64,000 nt of DNA from Streptomyces ficellus (GCF_030406405.1 NZ_JAUEPL010000029.1:21957-85956); one strand, 5' to 3'; numbered from the stretch's first letter, positions 50,492 through 61,769 are shown. Numbers and translations are program-made. Notes: generated by a model from the sequence alone, not told the origin.

Positions 50492-51478
50492 ATGAAGATC
50501 GCTTTCGTAGGGAAGGGCGGCAGCGGCAAGACCACGCTGTCCTCGCTCTTCATCCGACACCTCGCCGCCAACGAGGCCCCCGTCATCGCGGTGGACGCGG
50601 ACATCAACCAGCACTTGGGGACCGCGCTCGGCCTCGATGACGCCGAGGCGGCCGCACTGCCCGCGATGGGTGCGCATCTGTCCCTGATCAAGGAGTATCT
50701 GCGCGGCACCAACCCCCGGATTCCGTCCGCCGAGACGATGATCAAGACGACGCCGCCCGGTGAGGGATCGCGGCTGCTGCGTGTGTGCGAGGACAACCCG
50801 ATCTATGAGGCGTGCGCCCGGACCGTACGCCTGGACGACGGCGACATCCGGCTGATGGCGACCGGCCCGTTCACCGAATCCGACCTCGGGGTGGCCTGCT
50901 ACCACTCGAAGGTCGGCGCGGTGGAGCTGTGCCTGAACCACCTGGTCGACGGGCCGGAGGAGTACGTGGTCGTCGACATGACGGCCGGTTCCGACTCGTT
51001 CGCCTCCGGGATGTTCACCAGGTTCGATCTGACGTTCCTGGTGGTGGAGCCGACCCGCAAGGGCGTCTCCGTCTACCGCCAGTACAAGCAGTACGCACGC
51101 GACTTCGGCGTCGCGCTCAGGGTCGTGGGCAACAAGGTCCAGGGCATGGACGACGTGGAGTTCCTGCGGGAGGAGGTCGGCGACGACCTGCTCGTCACGG
51201 TCGGGCACTCGGACTGGGTCCGCTCGATGGAGAAGGGCCGTCCGGCAGCCTTCGAGCTGCTGGAGGTCAACAACCGGATGGCGCTGCAGAGCCTGCAGAA
51301 CGCCGCGGAGGACTCCTACCGGCACCGCGACTGGGAGCGCTACACACGCCAGATGGTGCACTTCCACCTCAAGAACGCGGAGAGCTGGGGCAACGCGAGG
51401 ACGGGCGCCGACCTGGCAGCGCAGGTCGACCCCGGCTTCGTACTGAGTGAGAGGATCAGCGCTGCTCAGCCCGCTTGA
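50492..51478 (+). CDS. MinD/CooC-like P-loop ATPase
   Basis: 328 residues of the SIMIBI class: deviant Walker A GKGGSGKTTLSSL at residues 8-20, switch I IAVDADINQHLG, and YVVVDMTAGSDSF (Walker B-like DMTAG). EPTRKGVSVYRQYK and VGNKVQ follow as the base-recognition strands. CooC-type proteins insert metals or move partners; here no carbon monoxide dehydrogenase is near, so the role is open. The 3' end overlaps the opposing lipoprotein gene by 23 nt. Confidence 0.88.
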   Translation: MKIAFVGKGGSGKTTLSSLFIRHLAANEAPVIAVDADINQHLGTALGLDDAEAAALPAMGAHLSLIKEYLRGTNPRIPSAETMIKTTPPGEGSRLLRVCEDNPIYEACARTVRLDDGDIRLMATGPFTESDLGVACYHSKVGAVELCLNHLVDGPEEYVVVDMTAGSDSFASGMFTRFDLTFLVVEPTRKGVSVYRQYKQYARDFGVALRVVGNKVQGMDDVEFLREEVGDDLLVTVGHSDWVRSMEKGRPAAFELLEVNNRMALQSLQNAAEDSYRHRDWERYTRQMVHFHLKNAESWGNARTGADLAAQVDPGFVLSERISAAQPA

Positions 51479-52781
51479 CCGCCGCAGAGACGGGAGCGGC
51501 GGGAGCAGCGGGAGCGGAGGCGGCGGCGGGCGCCGAGGTGGCGGGCGGCTGGGCGGCGAGGAAGGCCGGCCAGCCGTCCTGCGGGGACTGGCCGACCTCC
51601 AGGGTCCGCAGCTTCGCCAGTACGGCGGGGTCCTGGGCGTCCAGCCAGTCGGCGAGCTGCCGGAAGGACACGCAGCGCACCTCGCTCCGGACGCAGACCT
51701 CCGCGATCGTCTCCTCGATGGCACGCATGTAGGTGCCACCGTTCCAGGACTCGAAGTGGTTGCCGATGATGAGGGGGGCGCGGTTGCCGTTGTACGCGCG
51801 GTCGAATGCCCGCAGCATCCCGTCGCGGAACTGGTCGCCCCAGAACCGGTGCATGGAGGGCGAGCCGTTGGCCGTCCCCGACTGGTTGACCATGAAGTTG
51901 TAGTCCATCGACAGCGTTTCGAAGGACCGGCCGGGGATGGGGATCATCTGCAGTGAGAGGTCCCACAGCCCCTGGTCCTGCTTCGGCCAGACCTGGTCGT
52001 TGACACCGCTGGTGTCGTAGCGCCAGCCCAGTTCACTCGCGGCGCGCACAAAGTTCTTCCGGCCCTCCAGGCAGGGGGTGCGGGCGCCGATGAGTTCCTT
52101 GTCGTAGTCGAAGGGGAGCGGACTCTCGGCCTTCAGACCCGAGTGGGTCCTCCAGTTCTTGACGAAGGACTTGGCCTGGGCGATCTCGTTCTTCCAGTCC
52201 TCGACCGACCAGGTGCCGACCCCGCTCTCCGGGCCACAGAAGTGGCCGTTGAAGTGCGTGCCGATCTCGTTGCCCTCCTGCCACGCGCCGCGCAGTTCGC
52301 GCACGGTGTCGCGGATTCCCTCGGTGTCGTTGAAGCCGATGTCGGAGCGGCCGGGGGCGTGGCCGGGCGGGTCGTAGAGTGCCGACTTCTCCTCCGGCAG
52401 CAGGTATACGCCGCTGAGGAAGTACGTCATCGTCGCACCGTACTTCCGGCCCACCTTGCGGAAGTGGGAGAAGAGCTGCTGGCTGTCCTCGCCGGCGCCG
52501 TCCCACGAGAAGACGACGAACTGCGGTGGCCTCTGCCCGGGCTTGAGGCGCTCCGGCTTGAGCAGCCCGGGCTGGGCGCCGGTGTAGGCGGTGGAGCCGT
52601 CGCCGATGAGGCGGACCGCGCTCTTGGGCGCCGCGGCCGGCTTGGGACCGTGGGCGCCCTTGATGGGGGCCTTGCCGGGGCCGGCGCATCCGGCCATCCC
52701 GGCCATTCCGGCGATCAGTGCCACCGCGGCCGCGCCGACAGTGATCTTCTTCGTGGCGGCGGTCTTCTTCGTGGCGGCCAT
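51456..52781 (-). CDS. polysaccharide-deacetylase-like secreted lipoprotein
   Basis: 441 residues. Basic start (MAATKKTAATKK), hydrophobic helix and lipobox (GMAGC, Cys32). A NodB-like barrel (about 85-390) carries FSWDGAGED (motif 1, normally TFDDG), THFNGHFCG (two metal His) and GARTPCL (the RxP motif). The altered motif 1 keeps one or two Asp, so metal binding is plausible but activity uncertain. The Ala/Pro-rich C-terminus is a stalk. It should modify envelope or extracellular polysaccharide. It converges on the ATPase gene. Confidence 0.82.
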   Translation of the reverse strand: MAATKKTAATKKITVGAAAVALIAGMAGMAGCAGPGKAPIKGAHGPKPAAAPKSAVRLIGDGSTAYTGAQPGLLKPERLKPGQRPPQFVVFSWDGAGEDSQQLFSHFRKVGRKYGATMTYFLSGVYLLPEEKSALYDPPGHAPGRSDIGFNDTEGIRDTVRELRGAWQEGNEIGTHFNGHFCGPESGVGTWSVEDWKNEIAQAKSFVKNWRTHSGLKAESPLPFDYDKELIGARTPCLEGRKNFVRAASELGWRYDTSGVNDQVWPKQDQGLWDLSLQMIPIPGRSFETLSMDYNFMVNQSGTANGSPSMHRFWGDQFRDGMLRAFDRAYNGNRAPLIIGNHFESWNGGTYMRAIEETIAEVCVRSEVRCVSFRQLADWLDAQDPAVLAKLRTLEVGQSPQDGWPAFLAAQPPATSAPAAASAPAAPAAPVSAAVKRAEQR

Positions 52782-53108
52782 CTTCCGCCCACCCTTCTCG
52801 TCTCCCCACAGGGGGCTGCACGGGCTCTTTACGGGCTCAGCACGGGTCTGCTGCGAGCGCCGTCAACCTCGCACCGCGCACGGGGCGTAGAAGATACGAC
52901 AAGCCGCACTAGAAGGACTTATCACTGGATCGAGTGAAAGAATGCCCCTTTTGCCTCGAAAATAATGCCGCAGACTTTACTCTGCATTACCCTCTGTTTA
53001 CACAGAGTTGGCACTCCCGCCGCTGTACGCCGTGACCCACGGCCGCGACCCCACGTTCGTTCCATCCGCACGTACCGCGACCGCGCCGCCCCGGAGGAGA
53101 CGGGAACC
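52782..53108. other. 327-bp divergent promoter region
   Basis: Between the deacetylase-like and SulP genes. The stretch 52918-53010 is AT-rich, with the inverted repeat CTCTGT-TTAC-ACAGAG at 52992-53007, about 100 nt before the SulP ATG. That is a candidate operator for the transporter-carbonic anhydrase gene. Confidence 0.5.
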
Positions 53109-55505
53109 ATGACCGCCTGCGTCCCAGCCCGCACGAGCCGCACCCGCGGCACCAGCCGCACCGGCCGTACGTCCCAAGCACCCGACGCGCCTCTCAAACG
53201 ACCGCACAGCCCGCCGGGCCGTCGCCGATTCCCGGTAGCGGGCTGCGACGTGTCCGCCTCCCTCGTCGTATTCCTCATCGCGCTGCCGCTCTCCCTCGGC
53301 ATCGCCCTCGCCACCGGCGCACCGCTCCAGGCCGGCCTGGTGGCCGCCGCCGTCGGCGGCATCGTCGCCGGCCGGCTGGGAGGCTCGCCGCTCCAGGTCA
53401 GCGGACCGGCGGCCGGCCTGACCGTCGTCACCGCCGAACTGATCCAGACCTACGGCTGGCGCACCACCTGCGCCATCACCGTGCTCGCCGGATTCGCCCA
53501 ACTCGGGCTGTCCGTCCTGCGGGTGGCGCGCTCGGCCCTCGCGGTCTCCCCGGCCATCGTGCACGGCATGCTGGCCGGCATCGGCGCCACCATCGCCCTC
53601 GCCCAGCTCCACGTGGTCCTCGGCGGTACGCCGCAGAGCTCCGCCGTGGACAACGTCCGTGGGCTACCGGCCCAGTTGGCCGACCTGCACCCGGCCGCGC
53701 TCTCGGTCAGCGCGCTGACCGTCGCCGTCCTGCTGCTGTGGCCACGGATCCCGGGGCGTACCGGCCAGATCCTGCGGAAGGTACCGGCCGCGCTGGCCTC
53801 GGTGGCCGCGGCGAGCGTCCTCGCCGTCGTCGCCGGAATCCGGGTGCCTCGCGTGGACCTGCCCTCCTGGAGCAGCCACGCGCTGCCCGGGCTCCCCGAA
53901 GGCCCCGTCCTCGGCATCGCCGCCGGTGTCCTGACCATCACGCTCGTCACCAGCGTCCAGTCGCTGCTGTCGGCCGTCGCCGTGGACAAGCTGGCCGCCG
54001 CCCGCAAGGACCCCAAGACCCATGTGCCGCGCTCCAACCTCGACCGGGAGCTGGCGGGGCAAGGAGCGGCGAACATCGTCTCCGGGGCGCTCGGCGGACT
54101 ACCGGTCGCCGGGGTCGCCGTGCGCAGCGTCGCCAATGTGTCGGCGGGCGCGATCAGCCGCCACTCCACGATGATGCACGGCCTGTGGGTGGTACTGGCG
54201 GCGCTGTTCCTCGTCCCCGTACTGGACCTGATCCCGCTGCCCGCGCTCGCCGCGCTGGTCATGGTCATCGGCATCCAGATGGTCAGCATCACCCACATCC
54301 GCAGCGTCACCCGCCACCGCGAAGTGCTGGTGTACGCGGTGACGGTGACGGGCGTCGTACTGATCGGCATCCTGGAGGGCGTGGGGCTCGGCATCGTCGT
54401 GGCGAGCGCTGTCGCGATGCACCGGCTGACCAGGACACGGATCACACGGGAGACCAAGGACGGTGTCGAACACATCAAGGTACGGGGGCAGTTGACGTTT
54501 CTCGCCGTGCCCCGGCTGAGTCGGGTCCTGCACCAGATTCCCCAGGGAGCGGACGTCGTCGTCGAGTTGGACGGATCGTTCATGGACCACGCGGCCTACG
54601 AGACCTTGCAGGACTGGCAGATGTCGCACCTGGCCCAGGGCGGGCAGGTGGAGATGACCGGCCGCACCGGCGTCCGGATCGCCGAACCCGGCGCGGGCAC
54701 GCACGCGTGCTGCCGGCCGTGGACACCGTGGCGCAACCACCACTGCGGTGAGCACCCGGCCACCGAGTCCAAGCGGCACACGGAGACGCACCAACTGGCC
54801 CGTGGACTCGGCTCGTTCCAGCGCGATACGGCTCCACTGGTACGTGAGGAGCTGGCCAGGCTGGCACGGGAGGGCCAGCGGCCGTCGCAGCTCTTCCTCA
54901 CGTGCGCCGACTCCCGCCTGGTCACCAGCATGATCACGGCCAGCGGTCCCGGCGACCTGTTCACCGTACGGAACGTGGGCAACCTGGTGCCGCTGCCCGG
55001 CAAGGAGAGCGGGGACGACTCCGTGGCGGCCGCGATCGAGTACGCGGTGGACGTGCTACGGGTGCAGTCCATCACCGTGTGCGGGCACTCGGGCTGCGGG
55101 GCGATGCAGGCACTGCTCAGCAGCAGTCCCGACGCGCCCCAGACGCCGCTGCGCCGCTGGCTGCGGCACGGCGTGCCGAGCCTGGAGCGGATGAGGAACA
55201 CGCACCGCAGCTGGGCGCGGATCTCGGGCAGAATGCCGACCGATGCGGTGGAGCAGCTGTGCCTCACCAATGTCGTCCAGCAGCTGGAGCACTTGAAGGC
55301 CCACGAATCGGTGGCCCGGCGCATCGCGGACGGCACGCTGGAGCTGCACGGCATGTACTTCCACGTGGGCGAGGCACAGGCGTACCTGCTCTCGGACACG
55401 GACACGGGCGCTCCTTCGAGTACGGGCACCGGTGCGGAGAACATCGTCTTCGACCGGGTGGCGCCCTCACCCTGCCCGTCCGCCCGGGAGAGGGAGCCGG
55501 CCTGA
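53109..55505 (+). CDS. SulP anion transporter-beta-carbonic anhydrase fusion
   Basis: 798 residues. A Sulfate_transp membrane domain (about 40-430, opening CDVSASLVVFLIALPLSLGIAL) leads to a STAS-like domain (about 445-540, VELDGSFMDHAAYETL), then a full beta-carbonic anhydrase (about 555-780) with zinc ligands in CADSRL and CGHSGCGAM. The fusion suggests bicarbonate uptake and conversion in one polypeptide. ATG 53109 has GGAGGAGACGGG upstream; earlier in-frame codons lack one. Fusions of this kind are known in actinobacteria and proteobacteria. Confidence 0.94.
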   Translation: MTACVPARTSRTRGTSRTGRTSQAPDAPLKRPHSPPGRRRFPVAGCDVSASLVVFLIALPLSLGIALATGAPLQAGLVAAAVGGIVAGRLGGSPLQVSGPAAGLTVVTAELIQTYGWRTTCAITVLAGFAQLGLSVLRVARSALAVSPAIVHGMLAGIGATIALAQLHVVLGGTPQSSAVDNVRGLPAQLADLHPAALSVSALTVAVLLLWPRIPGRTGQILRKVPAALASVAAASVLAVVAGIRVPRVDLPSWSSHALPGLPEGPVLGIAAGVLTITLVTSVQSLLSAVAVDKLAAARKDPKTHVPRSNLDRELAGQGAANIVSGALGGLPVAGVAVRSVANVSAGAISRHSTMMHGLWVVLAALFLVPVLDLIPLPALAALVMVIGIQMVSITHIRSVTRHREVLVYAVTVTGVVLIGILEGVGLGIVVASAVAMHRLTRTRITRETKDGVEHIKVRGQLTFLAVPRLSRVLHQIPQGADVVVELDGSFMDHAAYETLQDWQMSHLAQGGQVEMTGRTGVRIAEPGAGTHACCRPWTPWRNHHCGEHPATESKRHTETHQLARGLGSFQRDTAPLVREELARLAREGQRPSQLFLTCADSRLVTSMITASGPGDLFTVRNVGNLVPLPGKESGDDSVAAAIEYAVDVLRVQSITVCGHSGCGAMQALLSSSPDAPQTPLRRWLRHGVPSLERMRNTHRSWARISGRMPTDAVEQLCLTNVVQQLEHLKAHESVARRIADGTLELHGMYFHVGEAQAYLLSDTDTGAPSSTGTGAENIVFDRVAPSPCPSAREREPA

Positions 55506-55573
55506 CGGTGGCCCCCGGTCACCCGTGCGCACGCATCTGAACCTTCGGCGTACCGCGTCCGTGGAAGTGAGCG

Positions 55574-55614
55574 GTGGCCCCTTCTTCCCACCGCCCGGGA
55601 GGAAGGGGCCACTT
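55574..55614 (+). terminator. terminator after SulP-CA gene
   Basis: GTGGCCCCTTC (55574-55584) pairs with GAAGGGGCCAC (55602-55612), loop about 17 nt, followed by TTG. It lies 69 nt after the stop codon. Confidence 0.6.
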
Positions 55615-55781
55615 GACCCACCCTGTCCCGTTCACTCCGTCAGCCGACACGGCACCGGAAGGCATACGCCGAGACCGGCAAAGAGGTCTAAACCAGTGTG
55701 CCGGTAGCTCTTGTCACCCGGGCATCTGGCTGATGAGCTATGGGCTGGGACACATCGGACGCCCTGGGAATGGGAGATGTC

Positions 55782-57755
<1,974 letters not shown>

Positions 57756-57862
57756 CGGGCTGCGCAGAGCCCCTGACACGAGCGCCCTGACGCCAGTCCC
57801 CCCGCATGCGGCGGCATACGGGGGGCGACACACGGGGGGCGCATACGGGGCATATGGCCACA

Positions 57863-57899
57863 GACGGCACCCGGCTCCAACGAGCCGGGTGCCGTCTTT
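57863..57899 (+). terminator. terminator of acs
   Basis: Perfect 15-bp stem GACGGCACCCGGCTC (57863-57877) with its complement (57882-57896), loop CAAC, then TTTG. It lies 108 nt after the stop codon. Confidence 0.88.
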
Positions 57900-58066
57900 G
57901 TCCCTATGGTGGATTTCGCCGGATACGCCCTTGCGCACGCCGGGTAGGGTAAGGATCTCGTCAACAACACGACAAAAAGATCGTCAAAAAGATCTCAGGG
58001 TGCGCCGGGAAGTCTGGTCGGCATGTAGTTCGCCATGCCCGCCGAACCGACCGGAGGTCCCAGCCC

Positions 58067-59542
58067 GTGGCCGCGCCCAAGCCCACCACCAGCCGCACCT
58101 TCCTCACGCGCCTCTCGCTCCCCGAGCGGACGTACATCACGGACGCGTTGCGCACGGAGACCGTGGGCGGTGTCCTGCTCCTGCTCGCCGCCGTCGCGGC
58201 CCTCGTCTGGGCGAACACCCCACTCAGCGACAGTTACGAGTCCGTACGCGACTTCCACATAGGCCCGGCGGCGCTCGGACTCGACCTCTCCATCCAGCAC
58301 TGGGCCGCAGACGGACTGCTCGCCATTTTCTTCTTCGTCGCGGGCATCGAGCTCAAGCGCGAGCTGGTCGCGGGCGAGCTGCGCGATCCCAAGGCGGCCG
58401 CTCTGCCGGTGATCGCCGCGCTGTGCGGAATGATCGCCCCCGCCCTCGTATACATCCTGGTCAACGTCACCGGTGGCGGTTCGCTCGCCGGCTGGGCTGT
58501 TCCCACCGCCACCGACATCGCCTTCGCGCTCGCCGTGCTCGCGGTCATCGGCACCTCGCTGCCCTCCGCGCTCCGCGCGTTCCTGCTCACCCTCGCCGTC
58601 GTCGACGACCTCTTCGCGATCCTGATCATCGCGATCTTCTTCACCAGCGACCTGAACTTCGCCGCGCTGGGCGGCGCCGTCGCCGGTCTCGTCGTCTTCT
58701 GGGCGCTGCTGCGCAAGGGCGTGCGCGGCTGGTACGTGTACGTGCCCCTGGCCCTGGTGATCTGGGGCCTGATGTACAACAGCGGCGTCCACGCCACCAT
58801 CGCCGGCGTCGCCATGGGCCTGATGCTGCGCTGCCACCGCCACGATGACGAGGACCACTCCCCCGGCGAGCGCATCGAGCACCGGATACGGCCCCTGTCG
58901 GCCGGACTCGCCGTACCGCTGTTCGCGCTGTTCTCGGCGGGCGTGTCCGTCTCCGGCGACGCGCTGACCGATGTCTTCACCACACCGGTGACGCTCGGTG
59001 TCGTGCTCGGCCTGGTGGTCGGCAAGGCCGTCGGCATCTTCGGCGGTACGTGGCTGACGGCGCGCTTCACAAGAGCGACGCTCAACGAGGACCTGACCTG
59101 GGCGGACCTCTTCGCCGTCGCGACCCTCGCGGGCATCGGGTTCACCGTCTCGCTGCTCATCGGCGAGCTGGCCTTCACGGGCGACGCGGCCCTGACCGAC
59201 GAGGTGAAGGCAGCGGTCCTGATGGGCTCGCTGATCGCCGCCGTACTCGCCTCGATCCTGCTGAAGCTGCGCGTACGCCGGTACGCGGCGCTGATCGCGG
59301 AGGAGGAGCGCGACGAGGACCTGAGCGGCATTCCGGATGTGTACGAGCAGGATGACCCCGCGTACCACATGAGGATGGCCGACATCCACGACAGGAAGGC
59401 CGCCGAGCACCGGCGGCTGGCCAAGGCGGCTGCCGCGGCTTTGGCGGGGGGCGATACGAGGGGCAGTGCGGGGGGCGATGCAGGGGAAGACGCGGAGGAA
59501 GTGGCGGGGGCATCGCGCGGCGACGGCGACAGTCCGGCATGA
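58067..59542 (+). CDS. nhaA: Na+/H+ antiporter NhaA
   Basis: 491 residues, about 12 TM helices. The hallmark Asp pair lies in LAVVDDLFAI (equivalent to D163/D164 of E. coli NhaA). FFFVAGIELKREL and PTATDIAFALAVLA are also conserved. It exports Na+ in exchange for H+ at the membrane. GTG 58067 is preceded by GGAGG (9 nt). Beyond the last TM helix is an 80-residue acidic, Ala/Gly-rich tail (YEQDDPAYHMRMADIHDRKAAEHRR...), longer than the E. coli protein and possibly regulatory. Confidence 0.95.
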   Translation: MAAPKPTTSRTFLTRLSLPERTYITDALRTETVGGVLLLLAAVAALVWANTPLSDSYESVRDFHIGPAALGLDLSIQHWAADGLLAIFFFVAGIELKRELVAGELRDPKAAALPVIAALCGMIAPALVYILVNVTGGGSLAGWAVPTATDIAFALAVLAVIGTSLPSALRAFLLTLAVVDDLFAILIIAIFFTSDLNFAALGGAVAGLVVFWALLRKGVRGWYVYVPLALVIWGLMYNSGVHATIAGVAMGLMLRCHRHDDEDHSPGERIEHRIRPLSAGLAVPLFALFSAGVSVSGDALTDVFTTPVTLGVVLGLVVGKAVGIFGGTWLTARFTRATLNEDLTWADLFAVATLAGIGFTVSLLIGELAFTGDAALTDEVKAAVLMGSLIAAVLASILLKLRVRRYAALIAEEERDEDLSGIPDVYEQDDPAYHMRMADIHDRKAAEHRRLAKAAAAALAGGDTRGSAGGDAGEDAEEVAGASRGDGDSPA

Positions 59543-59579
59543 TCGGGGGTCGGACTGTAGGAGAGATGAGGGAGCGACG

Positions 59580-60128
59580 ATGAGCGACCCCGCCGGCAAT
59601 GGTGCACCTGGTGCTGAGCGCAGTCTCGGCCAGCTGGTCGCCTCGGCCACCGCCGAGATGTCCGCGCTGGTTCACGACGAGATCGCGCTGGCCAAGGCCG
59701 AACTGCGACAGGACGTCAAGCGCGGCGCGATGGGTGGTGCGGCCATCAGCATCGCGGGGGTGTTCGCGCTCTTCTCGCTCCCGGTGCTGAGCTTCGCGGC
59801 GGCGTACGGCATCCACAACCTGGGGCTGGGCCTGGCCTGGTCCTTCCTGATCGTCGGTGGCGCGTATCTGGTGCTGGCGGGGCTGCTGGCGCTGATCGCG
59901 GTGTCCAAGTTCAAGCAGGTCAAGCCGCCGGAGCGGTCCATCGCCTCGGCGAAGCGGACGGCCGCCGTGCTCGGCAACGCCAAGCCGCACCCGCGCGGCG
60001 CCGGCGATTCCGCTGCGGACGCCCTCGCTGGCTCCGCCGCCGGTTCCGCCGCCGTTTCCGGACGTCCGGTTCGTCCCGCCATTCCGGTCAAGGACGAGGC
60101 CGAGGTTGTGGCACGCTCGTCTGCATGA
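59580..60128 (+). CDS. holin-like (Actinobacteria_HP/phage holin family) membrane protein
   Basis: 182 residues: an N-terminal amphipathic helix (QLVASATAEMSALVHDEIALAKAEL), two TM helices (GAAISIAGVFALFSLPVLSFAAAYG and WSFLIVGGAYLVLAGLLALIAV) and a basic, Ala/Ser/Pro-rich tail. This is the 'putative actinobacterial holin-X' family, present in many chromosomes outside prophages; no phage genes are nearby. GGGAG 6 nt upstream fixes the ATG. It overlaps the next gene by 4 nt (ATGA), so the two are translationally coupled. Confidence 0.85.
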   Translation: MSDPAGNGAPGAERSLGQLVASATAEMSALVHDEIALAKAELRQDVKRGAMGGAAISIAGVFALFSLPVLSFAAAYGIHNLGLGLAWSFLIVGGAYLVLAGLLALIAVSKFKQVKPPERSIASAKRTAAVLGNAKPHPRGAGDSAADALAGSAAGSAAVSGRPVRPAIPVKDEAEVVARSSA

Positions 60129-61054
60129 CCGTCCCTGAGAGCAGCACTGGCAGTCCCGTACGGATCGATGGTCCCTGGACACATCGCGACGTGGCAGCCA
60201 ATGGGGCGCGCTTCCATATCGCCGAGATGGGTGATGGGCCGCTGGTGTTGTTGCTGCACGGCTTCCCGCAGTTCTGGTGGACGTGGCGGCACCAGTTGCC
60301 CGCGCTCGCCGAGGCCGGGTTCCGCGCGGTGGCGATGGACCTGCGGGGCGTGGGCGGCAGCGACCGTACGCCGCGCGGTTACGACCCGGCCAACCTGGCG
60401 CTCGACATCACGGGTGTGGTCCGGTCGCTGGGCGAGCCCGACGCGGCGCTGGTCGGACACGATCTGGGCGGGTACCTGGCCTGGACGGCGGCGGTGATGC
60501 GGCCGAAGCTGGTGCGGCGGCTGGCGGTCTCGTCGATGCCCCATCCGCGCAGGTGGCGTTCGGCGATGCTGTCGGACTTCTCGCAGTCGCGGGCGGGGTC
60601 GTACGTGTGGGGCTTCCAGCGGCCGTGGCTGCCTGAGCGTCAGCTGGTCGCCGACGACGCGGCGTTGGTGGGGCGGCTGGTCCGGGACTGGTCGGGGCCG
60701 CGGCCGCCGGAGGAGGACGCGATCGAGGTGTACCGGCGGGCGATGACGATCCCGTCGACGGCACACTGCTCGATCGAGCCGTACCGGTGGATGGTGCGTT
60801 CGATGGCCCGCCCGGACGGGATCCAGTTCAACCGCCGCATGAAGCGCCCGGTGCGGGTTCCGACGCTGCACCTGCACGGCTCTCTGGACCCGGTGATGCG
60901 TACGCGCAGCGCGGCGGGGTCGGGCGAGTACGTGGAAGCGCCGTACAGGTGGCGGCTGTTCGACGGGCTGGGGCACTTTCCGCACGAGGAGGACCCGGTG
61001 GCCTTCTCGACGGAGCTCATCAACTGGCTCAAGGACCCCGAGCCGGACCGGTAG
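60125..61054 (+). CDS. epoxide-hydrolase-like alpha/beta-hydrolase
   Basis: 309 residues. LLLHGFPQFWWTWRHQL is the oxyanion HGFP segment typical of epoxide hydrolases and dehalogenases. The nucleophile elbow GHDLGGYLAW has Asp instead of Ser, LHGSLDPVM supplies the acid Asp and GLGHFPHEE the His. An epoxide (or haloalkane) substrate is therefore more likely than an ester. No signal peptide. Coupled by ATGA to the holin-like gene. Confidence 0.9.
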   Translation: MTVPESSTGSPVRIDGPWTHRDVAANGARFHIAEMGDGPLVLLLHGFPQFWWTWRHQLPALAEAGFRAVAMDLRGVGGSDRTPRGYDPANLALDITGVVRSLGEPDAALVGHDLGGYLAWTAAVMRPKLVRRLAVSSMPHPRRWRSAMLSDFSQSRAGSYVWGFQRPWLPERQLVADDAALVGRLVRDWSGPRPPEEDAIEVYRRAMTIPSTAHCSIEPYRWMVRSMARPDGIQFNRRMKRPVRVPTLHLHGSLDPVMRTRSAAGSGEYVEAPYRWRLFDGLGHFPHEEDPVAFSTELINWLKDPEPDR

Positions 61055-61188
61055 ACCGGTAGACCGGGCGGGTGCGGTTGGCGGCGGTAGGGACGGTTGT
61101 ACGACGAACAGCCAATTGCCCGGCGCATAGGCCAATTGGCGGGCCCACGGGCGGTTACCGACCTTGGGGCCCGGGCAGACGTCGGGGT

Positions 61189-61368
61189 ATGGGCTGGACG
61201 CACGACTACGCTGACGCAGCACGCAACCGCCGCTCGACCTCCGCGCCGATCCCTCCGAGGAGCGGCTCCCAGGGCGGCCAGGGGCCGGACCCCCGCTTCG
61301 GCATCTCCCGCATCCTCCGCCGCCGGGCCCGCTGGGTCTCAGCCCGCCTGCGGCATACCCGCACCTAG
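61189..61368 (+). CDS. small basic hypothetical protein (59 aa)
   Basis: MGWTHDYADAARNRRSTSAP...RFGISRILRRRARWVSARLRHTRT: a very Arg-rich C-terminal half and no membrane segment. Only a GGGG run precedes the ATG. Similar small MGWT-starting proteins occur in streptomycetes, to my recollection. It may bind nucleic acid or be membrane-peripheral. Confidence is moderate because it is short. Confidence 0.5.
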   Translation: MGWTHDYADAARNRRSTSAPIPPRSGSQGGQGPDPRFGISRILRRRARWVSARLRHTRT

Positions 61369-61769
61369 CCCGCGCCGCGGGCCGGCCGCTGCGCCTCGCA
61401 GGGCGCCGGCCGCCCGGGGACCTTGCACCGCGACGGACAGCAGTCGTCTCCTGGGCGGTCCGCCCGTTGTCCGGCTTGTCCGGCGTCAGCCGGTGACGTA
61501 GACCTCGGTAGAGGCAGCGCAGGGGCAGGCGTTACGGCCGGGTCGGTGCCGGGTCGGGCCGGGTCGGTCCGTGGGACGACCGGGGCTGCGGCGCGGGCCC
61601 GGAGCATGGTGGGCCGGGGACGGATGGTCAGCGTGGCGTACGCGGCCGATGGGCGACCGGACTCCCGGCCGACCGGGGGACTGTCGGCCGGTCGGACCGT
61701 CGTACCGTTGGCCGGGCTGGGTGCCGGGTTATCGGCCGGGCTGGACGCCGGGGGCGGCACCCGGCCCGG
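61369..61769. other. 401-bp convergent spacer
   Basis: No supported gene; the long minus frame (61365-61760) is Pro/Ala/Arg junk without a family. It carries the GCCGGGTCGG repeat (61537-61567) and further CCGGCCGG runs that might end transcription from both sides. Confidence 0.5.
61537..61567. repeat. three copies of GCCGGGTCGG
   Basis: Copies at 61537-61546, 61548-61557 and 61558-61567, inside the spacer between the small basic ORF and the MarP-type protease gene. Simple direct repeats, no coding role seen. Confidence 0.75.

Noticed and set aside
59580..60128. Prophage remnant, from the holin-like gene
   Set aside because: This holin-like family is a normal chromosomal gene in actinobacteria and no other phage gene, att site or composition change is nearby.
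61365..61760. 131-codon minus-strand frame before the MarP gene
   Set aside because: Pro/Ala/Arg-rich with no binding site or domain, built from GC repeats.
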